The notes under the pieces are model-generated. The model was given only the letters and a program-made list of their open reading frames with translations. It was not told the origin of the DNA and did not search any database. Positions 58,948 through 64,000 of a stretch of DNA of 64,000 nucleotides are shown piece by piece. Position 1 is the first letter of the stretch; every line of letters begins with the position of its first letter. The DNA comes from Xanthobacteraceae bacterium. GTDB taxonomy: Bacteria > Pseudomonadota > Alphaproteobacteria > Rhizobiales > Xanthobacteraceae. The translations under genes were made by a program, and so were the position numbers. The stretch is from the NCBI GenBank assembly GCA_019745775.1, contig JAIESR010000028.1:1-64000 (forward strand), written 5' to 3'.

Positions 58948-61341
58948 ATGATATTTCAGGGTGAAGCCGACGATCGCGATCTGTCGGGCCTGGACCAGTT
59001 GATGGCGCGCTCTTCGACCGACCTGCCGCGTATGCAAAACCAGGCCCGGACCCGGGCCCCGATCGAGCGCGGCCCTAAGGTCCTGCCGCAAGCCATTGAA
59101 AAGGCATCGAAACCGAAGCGGCCGGCGCGGGCGCAGATGATGCGCCAGTACGACCTGATCGACCGCGTGCGCCGCTACAACCCCAATACCAACGAGCCGC
59201 TGCTCAATCGTGCCTATGTCTACGCCATGAAGGCCCATGGCGAGCAGAAGCGGGCCTCCGGCGACCCGTATTTCTCCCATCCGCTCGAGGTGGCGGCGAT
59301 CCTGACCGACCTCAAGCTCGACGACGCGACCATCGCGGCGGCGCTGCTGCACGATACCATCGAGGACACCCACGCCACCCGCGCCGAGATCGACCAGCTG
59401 TTCGGCGAGGACATCGGCGGCCTGGTCGAGGGGCTGACCAAGCTCGCCAAGCTCGACCTCGTCACCAAGGAGGCGAAGCAGGCCGAGAACCTGCGCAAGC
59501 TCCTGCTCGCGATCGCGGACGACGTGCGGGTGCTACTCGTCAAGCTCGCCGACCGCCTGCACAACATGCGCACCATCGGCCACATGCCGCCGGAAGCGCG
59601 GCGGCGGACCGCCGAGGAGACGATCGACATCTACGCGCCGCTTGCCGGCCGCATGGGCATGCACGAGCTGCGCGAGGAGCTCGAAGACCTCGCGTTCCAG
59701 GAGCTCAATCCCGACGCCTATGCCGTCGTCACCGAGCGATTGAATGCATTGGAAGAGCGCAATATCGGCCTGATCGCGGAGATCGAGCAGCAGCTCACGC
59801 GCAAGCTCGGCGACCGGGGCATCGTCGCCGAGGTGTCCGGCCGCCGCAAGCGCGCCTATTCGATCTGGCGCAAGATGGAGCGCAAGTCGGTCGGCTTCGA
59901 GCAGCTCTCCGACATCGTCGGATTCCGCGTCGTCGTGAAGACCATCGCCGAGTGCTACCAGGCGCTCGGGATCGTGCACACCACCTGGCCGATGGTGCCG
60001 AGCCGTTTCAAGGATTACGTCTCGACGCCGAAGCAGAACGACTATCGCTCGATCCACACCACGGTGATCGGTCCGGGCCAGCAGCGCGTCGAGCTGCAGA
60101 TCCGCACCGGCGACATGGACGACATCGCCGAATACGGGATCGCGGCGCATGCGCTCTACAAGGACGGCGTCGGCTCGCCCACGGAGATGCTGTCGCGCGA
60201 ATCCAGCGCCTATGCCTGGCTGCGGCGGACGATCGAGCTCCTGGCGGAAGGCTCCAACTCGGAAGAGTTCCTCGAGCACACCAAGCTCGAGCTGTTCCAC
60301 GACCAGGTGTTCTGCTTCACGCCGAAGGGCAAGCTGATCGCGTTGCCGCGCTCGGCCAATGCCATCGACTTCGCCTATGCGGTACATACCGACGTCGGCA
60401 ACACCGCGGTCGGCGCCAAGATCAACGGCAAGATCGCACCCCTGATCTCGGAGCTCGCGAACGGCGACGAGGTCGAAATCATCACCTCGAAGGCGCAGAC
60501 CACGCCGCCGGCGGCTTGGGAATCGCTGGTCAAGACCGGCAAGGCGCGCGCCGCGATCCGGCGCGCCACCCGCGTTGCGGTGCGCACGCAATATGCCGGG
60601 CTTGGCCGCCGCATCGTCGAGCGGCTGTGCCAGCGGGCCAAGATCGCCTATTCCGACGAGAAGCTGCAGGGCGCGCTGCCGCGTCTCGCGCGCGCGTCTC
60701 TCGACGAGGTGTTCTCCGCTGTCGGGCGCGGCGAGATGCGGGCCGCCGATGTCGCCCGGTCGATGTATCCCGACTACAAGGAGGAGCGCGCGGCTGCGAT
60801 CAAGCAGCAGACGAAGCTTGGCAGCGGGTGGTTCGGCCTCAGGCGCGCCAAGGGCGTCAAATATCAGGCGCCCGGCGGCAACGAGCAGGGCGCGATCCCG
60901 ATCCGCGGCATCAACGGCGACCTGCCGGTGCGCTTTGCTCCGAACGGTGGGGCCGTGCCGGGGGACCGTATCGTCGGCATCCTCACGCCCGGCGAAGGCA
61001 TCACCATCTATCCGATCCAGTCGCCGGCGCTGTCGGAGTTCGAGGACGCGCCTGAGCGCTGGATCGACCTGCGCTGGGACATGGACGAGCGCGCCCCGCA
61101 GCGCTTCCCGGCCCGCATCCAGATCAAAACCGTCAACGAGCCCGGCAGCCTCGCCCAGGTAGCGCAGGTGATCGCCGAGCACGACGGCAACATCGACAAC
61201 ATCCGCATGGAGCGCCAGGCGCCGGATTTCACGTCGGTGACCATCGATCTCGAGGTCTATGACCTCAAGCACCTGACCTCGATCATTTCGCAGTTGCGCG
61301 CCAAGCACGTGGTCGCGGACGCCGAGCGGGTGAATGCGTAA
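58948..61341 (+). CDS. rsh: Bifunctional (p)ppGpp synthetase/hydrolase (RelA/SpoT homologue)
   Basis: The single Rsh of alphaproteobacteria makes and degrades (p)ppGpp in starvation. The 797-residue product has the HD hydrolase domain (YFSHPLEVAAIL, LLHDTIEDTHATRAEID, KLADRLHNMRT), the synthetase domain with the RFKDY motif (RXKD, marking the bifunctional class) and KQNDYRSIHTTV, then TGS (VFCFTPKGKLIALP), a helical part and a C-terminal ACT domain (NEPGSLAQVAQVIAEHDGNI). Both catalytic sites look intact. Start is uncertain: ATG 58948 adds a ~60-residue extension to the usual opening (MMRQYDLIDRV, near 59139). Confidence 0.93.
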   Translation: MIFQGEADDRDLSGLDQLMARSSTDLPRMQNQARTRAPIERGPKVLPQAIEKASKPKRPARAQMMRQYDLIDRVRRYNPNTNEPLLNRAYVYAMKAHGEQKRASGDPYFSHPLEVAAILTDLKLDDATIAAALLHDTIEDTHATRAEIDQLFGEDIGGLVEGLTKLAKLDLVTKEAKQAENLRKLLLAIADDVRVLLVKLADRLHNMRTIGHMPPEARRRTAEETIDIYAPLAGRMGMHELREELEDLAFQELNPDAYAVVTERLNALEERNIGLIAEIEQQLTRKLGDRGIVAEVSGRRKRAYSIWRKMERKSVGFEQLSDIVGFRVVVKTIAECYQALGIVHTTWPMVPSRFKDYVSTPKQNDYRSIHTTVIGPGQQRVELQIRTGDMDDIAEYGIAAHALYKDGVGSPTEMLSRESSAYAWLRRTIELLAEGSNSEEFLEHTKLELFHDQVFCFTPKGKLIALPRSANAIDFAYAVHTDVGNTAVGAKINGKIAPLISELANGDEVEIITSKAQTTPPAAWESLVKTGKARAAIRRATRVAVRTQYAGLGRRIVERLCQRAKIAYSDEKLQGALPRLARASLDEVFSAVGRGEMRAADVARSMYPDYKEERAAAIKQQTKLGSGWFGLRRAKGVKYQAPGGNEQGAIPIRGINGDLPVRFAPNGGAVPGDRIVGILTPGEGITIYPIQSPALSEFEDAPERWIDLRWDMDERAPQRFPARIQIKTVNEPGSLAQVAQVIAEHDGNIDNIRMERQAPDFTSVTIDLEVYDLKHLTSIISQLRAKHVVADAERVNA

Positions 61342-61451
61342 ACCTGATTTGCGGGGCTTTACTTGCCAACCAGGCAGCTAGCCGCCATCTCACAGGGATA
61401 CCAACGGCCCGAAATTGTCCGTACGGTTGCTCGATCCATTGAGGAATTCCC

Positions 61452-61688
61452 ATGTCTGACTGCCTGCACTGCGACATCAACGAGCTGGTCACGAAATACG
61501 CCGAGCGGCCCGACAGCGACGCCTCCGAGCTTGCCGCGCGGATGGCGGAGAGCCTCGTCGACTTGATCCTGATGGCGCCGGAGACGGATCGGGCCACGCT
61601 GCTCGCCGACGTCATCGCCGTGCTCGGGCAGCTCTATCTGGAAAAGAGCGGCGTGGTTGAGCCGGGTGAATCGACTGCGAGGCACTAG
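61452..61688 (+). CDS. Hypothetical protein, 78 residues
   Basis: A 78-residue protein MSDCLHCDINELVTKYAERP... with helices SELAARMAESLVDLILMAPE and ATLLADVIAVLGQLYLEKSG, and an N-terminal CxxC-like pair (CLHC). It has no signal or membrane segment. It is likely a small helical protein. It lies between rsh and pdxJ, with pdxJ starting three bases after its stop, so it is probably co-translated. I do not recognise a named family. Confidence 0.7.
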   Translation: MSDCLHCDINELVTKYAERPDSDASELAARMAESLVDLILMAPETDRATLLADVIAVLGQLYLEKSGVVEPGESTARH

Positions 61689-61691
61689 ACG

Positions 61692-62456
61692 GTGTCGTCG
61701 GTTCCGCATCTGCGCCTTGGCGTGAACATCGACCACGTTGCGACCGTTCGCAACGCGCGCGGCGGCGCCCATCCCGATCCGGTGCAGGCGGCGAAGCTTG
61801 CGATCGAGGCCGGCGCCGACGGGATCACCGCGCATCTGCGCGAGGACCGCCGGCATATCCGTGACGACGACATCGCACGCCTCAAGGCGGTTATTGCAAA
61901 GCCGCTCAATCTGGAAATGGCGGCGACCGATGAGATGGTCGCGATCGCCATCAAGACGCGGCCGCACGCCGCCTGCATCGTTCCCGAGCGACGGCAGGAG
62001 GTGACCACCGAGGGCGGGCTCGATGCCGTTGGCCAGCACAATCTGCTCGCGCCGGTGATTTCGAAGCTCGTCGGGGCCGGCATTCGCGTATCGCTGTTCA
62101 TTGCCGCCGATCCCGCCCAGATCGAGATGGCGGCGCGGCTGCATGCGCCGGTGATCGAGATTCATACTGGCGCCTGGTGCGACGCGCTGGCCGAGGGGCC
62201 GGGGGGCGTGGCGGAGATCGAATTTGCGCGAATTCGGCACGGTGCGATACTTGCCAGCAACCTCGGCCTCGAAGTTCATGCCGGGCACGGCCTCAACTAC
62301 GCCACCGCGGAGACGATCGCGACGCTGCCGGAGATCGTGGAACTGAACATCGGGCATTTCCTGGTCGGCGAGGCGATGTCCGTGGGCCTGCCGCAGGCGG
62401 TGCGGTCGATGCGCGCGGCCATGGATCGCGGGCGGGCCAAGGCGGTGCCGCGATGA
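61692..62456 (+). CDS. pdxJ: Pyridoxine 5'-phosphate synthase PdxJ
   Basis: PdxJ condenses 1-deoxyxylulose 5-phosphate with 3-amino-2-oxopropyl phosphate to form pyridoxine 5'-phosphate. The 254-residue TIM-barrel protein has [29 protein letters not shown] and [13 protein letters not shown], which contain the substrate-binding histidines, arginines and glutamate, and the later [11 protein letters not shown]. The start is GTG at 61692. It is followed by acpS after about 24 bases. Confidence 0.95.
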   Translation: MSSVPHLRLGVNIDHVATVRNARGGAHPDPVQAAKLAIEAGADGITAHLREDRRHIRDDDIARLKAVIAKPLNLEMAATDEMVAIAIKTRPHAACIVPERRQEVTTEGGLDAVGQHNLLAPVISKLVGAGIRVSLFIAADPAQIEMAARLHAPVIEIHTGAWCDALAEGPGGVAEIEFARIRHGAILASNLGLEVHAGHGLNYATAETIATLPEIVELNIGHFLVGEAMSVGLPQAVRSMRAAMDRGRAKAVPR

Positions 62457-62480
62457 CGGTGGCGCGATGACGGTGACACG

Positions 62481-62885
62481 ATGATATTAGGTGTCGGCTC
62501 CGACCTCGTGGACGTGCGGCGGATCGAGCGCGTCATCGCGCGCCATGGCGACCGGTTCATCCTGCGCATCTTCACCGACGTGGAGCGCGCCAAGGCCGAG
62601 CGGCGCGCCACGCGGATCGAGACCTACGCCAAGCGCTTCGCGGCGAAGGAGGCTTGTGCCAAGGCGCTCGGCACCGGCTTCCGCACCGGGGTGTTCTGGC
62701 GCGACCTCGGCGTCATCAACCTGCCGTCCGGACGGCCGACCATGAAACTCACCGGCGGTGCGCTGGAACGGCTGCGCGCGATGACACCGTCCGGTCACGA
62801 GGCGAGGATCGACCTCACCATCACCGACGAAGGTCCGATGGCGCACGCGCTGGTCATCATCTCGGCAGTGCCGAAATCGCCCTGA
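62481..62885 (+). CDS. acpS: Holo-[acyl-carrier-protein] synthase AcpS
   Basis: AcpS adds the 4'-phosphopantetheine arm to acyl carrier protein. The 134-residue protein has the metal-binding aspartate in [15 protein letters not shown] and the conserved glutamate in [15 protein letters not shown]. Its length is normal. It is in the conserved pdxJ-acpS-lepB order of alphaproteobacteria. Confidence 0.95.
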   Translation: MILGVGSDLVDVRRIERVIARHGDRFILRIFTDVERAKAERRATRIETYAKRFAAKEACAKALGTGFRTGVFWRDLGVINLPSGRPTMKLTGGALERLRAMTPSGHEARIDLTITDEGPMAHALVIISAVPKSP

Positions 62886-63096
62886 AAGGGCATCGCGACG
62901 CTGTTATGATGGTTGCCTCAGCAAGCCCTTTCCAGCATCGCGAACCCGATCGAAAAGCCCCGTAAAAGGCTGAAATATCACGGTAAACCACCATCCACGC
63001 GATGGTGATCGAATTTCCCAAGGCTTCATTGCGCCCCGGCTGACCAGCAGATAGAAGATTCCCCCGCGGGTGCGCGAGCCACGAAAGAGAAAGAGA

Positions 63097-63852
63097 ATGA
63101 GTGTGACGACAGGCGCAAAGCGAAAAGAGGGCGGCATCGCCGAGACGGTGCGCGTGATCTTCCATGCGCTCATCATTGCGCTCATCATCCGCACCTTTCT
63201 GTTTCAGCCTTTCAACATCCCGTCCGGGTCGATGAAGGAAACGCTGCTGGTCGGCGATTACCTGTTCGTCTCGAAATATACCTACGGCTACAGCCGCTAT
63301 TCGATCCCGTTCTCGCCGCCGTTGTTTTCGGGCCGCATCTGGTCGGGCGATCCGGTGCGCGGCGACATCGTCGTGTTCCGCCTGCCGAAGGACGACACCA
63401 CCGACTACATCAAGCGCGTGATCGGGCTGCCCGGCGATAAGATCCAGATGATCGAGGGCTTGCTTCACATCAATGGCGAGCCGGTGAAGCGGGAGCGCAT
63501 CGAGGATTTCATCGAAAACGAGGAGGGCGGCCGCACCACGCGCGTCAAGCGCTGGCGCGAGACGCTGCCGAACGGCGTGAGCTACACCACGCTCGATCTC
63601 ATCGACAACGGCTTCTACGACTCGACGCCGGTCTACGAGGTGCCGGCGGGTCACTACTTCATGATGGGCGACAACCGCGACAACTCGACCGACAGCCGCG
63701 TGCTCAGCCAGGTCGGCTACGTGCCGCTGCAGAATTTCGTCGGCAAGGCGCAGATCATCTTCTTCTCGATCCACGAAGGCGAGCGCGCCTGGGAGCTCTG
63801 GCGTTGGCCGTGGAGCGTGCGCTGGGGCCGGCTGTTCCACCTCGTGCGCTGA
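63097..63852 (+). CDS. lepB: Signal peptidase I LepB
   Basis: The 251-residue leader peptidase removes signal peptides from exported proteins. It has one N-terminal membrane helix (IFHALIIALIIRTFLFQPF), the catalytic serine in IPSGSMKETLLVGDY, the catalytic lysine in DYIKRVIGLPGDK and the MGDNRDNSTDSR motif. The start at ATG 63097 follows AAAGAGAAAGAG. A second, related gene starts 31 bases downstream. Confidence 0.95.
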   Translation: MSVTTGAKRKEGGIAETVRVIFHALIIALIIRTFLFQPFNIPSGSMKETLLVGDYLFVSKYTYGYSRYSIPFSPPLFSGRIWSGDPVRGDIVVFRLPKDDTTDYIKRVIGLPGDKIQMIEGLLHINGEPVKRERIEDFIENEEGGRTTRVKRWRETLPNGVSYTTLDLIDNGFYDSTPVYEVPAGHYFMMGDNRDNSTDSRVLSQVGYVPLQNFVGKAQIIFFSIHEGERAWELWRWPWSVRWGRLFHLVR

Positions 63853-63882
63853 GGCTTCTGCTTGAACCCGTGACGATCGCCG

Positions 63883-64000
63883 ATGAGCGCGGGCGCGGAA
63901 GCCAAGGACACGGTCTCGCTTAAAGAGGCCGTCGGCGTCTGCGCTTTTTTCCTGGTGGCGTTCTTCGCGTTCCGCGCGTTCGCGTTTCAGCAGTTTCATA
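63883..64000 (+). CDS. Second signal peptidase I (partial, runs off window)
   Basis: The ATG at 63883 opens a frame that is uninterrupted to the window end (39 codons). It encodes an acidic-basic start MSAGAEAKDTVSLKEAVGV then a membrane helix CAFFLVAFFAFRAFAFQQFH, which matches the helix of the preceding LepB (RTFLFQPFNIPSGSM) just before its active-site serine. It is therefore probably a second signal peptidase I in tandem. The catalytic part lies outside the window, so activity cannot be judged. Confidence 0.7.
   Translation, partial: MSAGAEAKDTVSLKEAVGVCAFFLVAFFAFRAFAFQQFH

Noticed and set aside
59533-61308. A 591-codon minus-strand frame opposite rsh
   Set aside because: Rsh domains are unambiguous on the plus strand; the antisense frame has no family match.

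Overview
The window reads as chromosomal DNA of a GC-rich alphaproteobacterium, most probably order Hyphomicrobiales near Bradyrhizobium, Rhodopseudomonas or Pseudolabrys. The evidence is gene order (rpoZ - rsh - pdxJ - acpS - lepB; dapA - mscL - smpB; gatC/gatA), an Omp2b-type rhizobial porin, families typical of these bacteria (DUF1489, DUF1236, DUF599, TctC/Bug binding proteins) and palindromic intergenic repeats. The species cannot be named from the sequence alone. No transposase, integrase, rRNA or CRISPR array was seen.

Layout. 0.1-6.7 kb: lipB, an orphan fliN, tRNA-Leu(GAG), a secreted polysaccharide deacetylase, mgtE and a GGDEF/EAL protein with a degenerate cyclase site. 6.8-8.0 kb: an XRE-type regulator and an intact Phd/VapC toxin-antitoxin pair. 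8.5-14.0 kb: two related aldo/keto reductases flanking an LprI-like protein, then queC with a VUT-family transporter, an RraA-like protein and a YdcF-like protein. 14.0-22.7 kb: two related ~50-residue membrane peptides, DUF599, a glutathione transferase, a NEW3 protein with an ABC transporter, DUF1236 and several small or unknown genes. 22.8-25.4 kb: a DUF1489 gene, gatC and gatA.

25.5-35.1 kb is an accessory block lying between gatCA and gatB. It holds a decayed toxin-antitoxin locus whose antitoxin appears to start with a DUF7662 domain, a frameshifted small gene, a patatin-like lipoprotein, and a leftward cluster of five TctC/Bug periplasmic binding proteins with a TauD-like dioxygenase and a frameshifted ModA-like binding protein. 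gatB follows at 35.2 kb. 36.7-39.6 kb holds a 22-residue basic peptide behind a long leader, a small secreted protein, a second glutathione transferase and a Sel1-like protein.

39.6-50.3 kb carries three large TPR proteins with glycosyltransferase-like C-termini (one GT9-like, two OGT/GT41-like) around tRNA-Ser(GCT), a major porin and an alpha/beta hydrolase. 50.3-64 kb is housekeeping: lytic transglycosylase, dapA, mscL, smpB, a DUF4394 protein, a glyoxalase-fold protein, a peroxiredoxin, a family-5 uracil-DNA glycosylase, a LabA-like NYN protein, rpoZ, bifunctional rsh, pdxJ, acpS, and two tandem signal peptidase I genes, the second cut by the window end.

The best candidates for something new are the DUF7662-antitoxin/PIN locus, the paired MRAIRAA membrane peptides, the basic peptide with its repeat-bearing leader, and a promoter followed by three hairpins in the gap before the first aldo/keto reductase. 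Four single-base frameshifts (about 25863, 26208, 26480 and 32510) need read-level checking before any of those genes is called dead.
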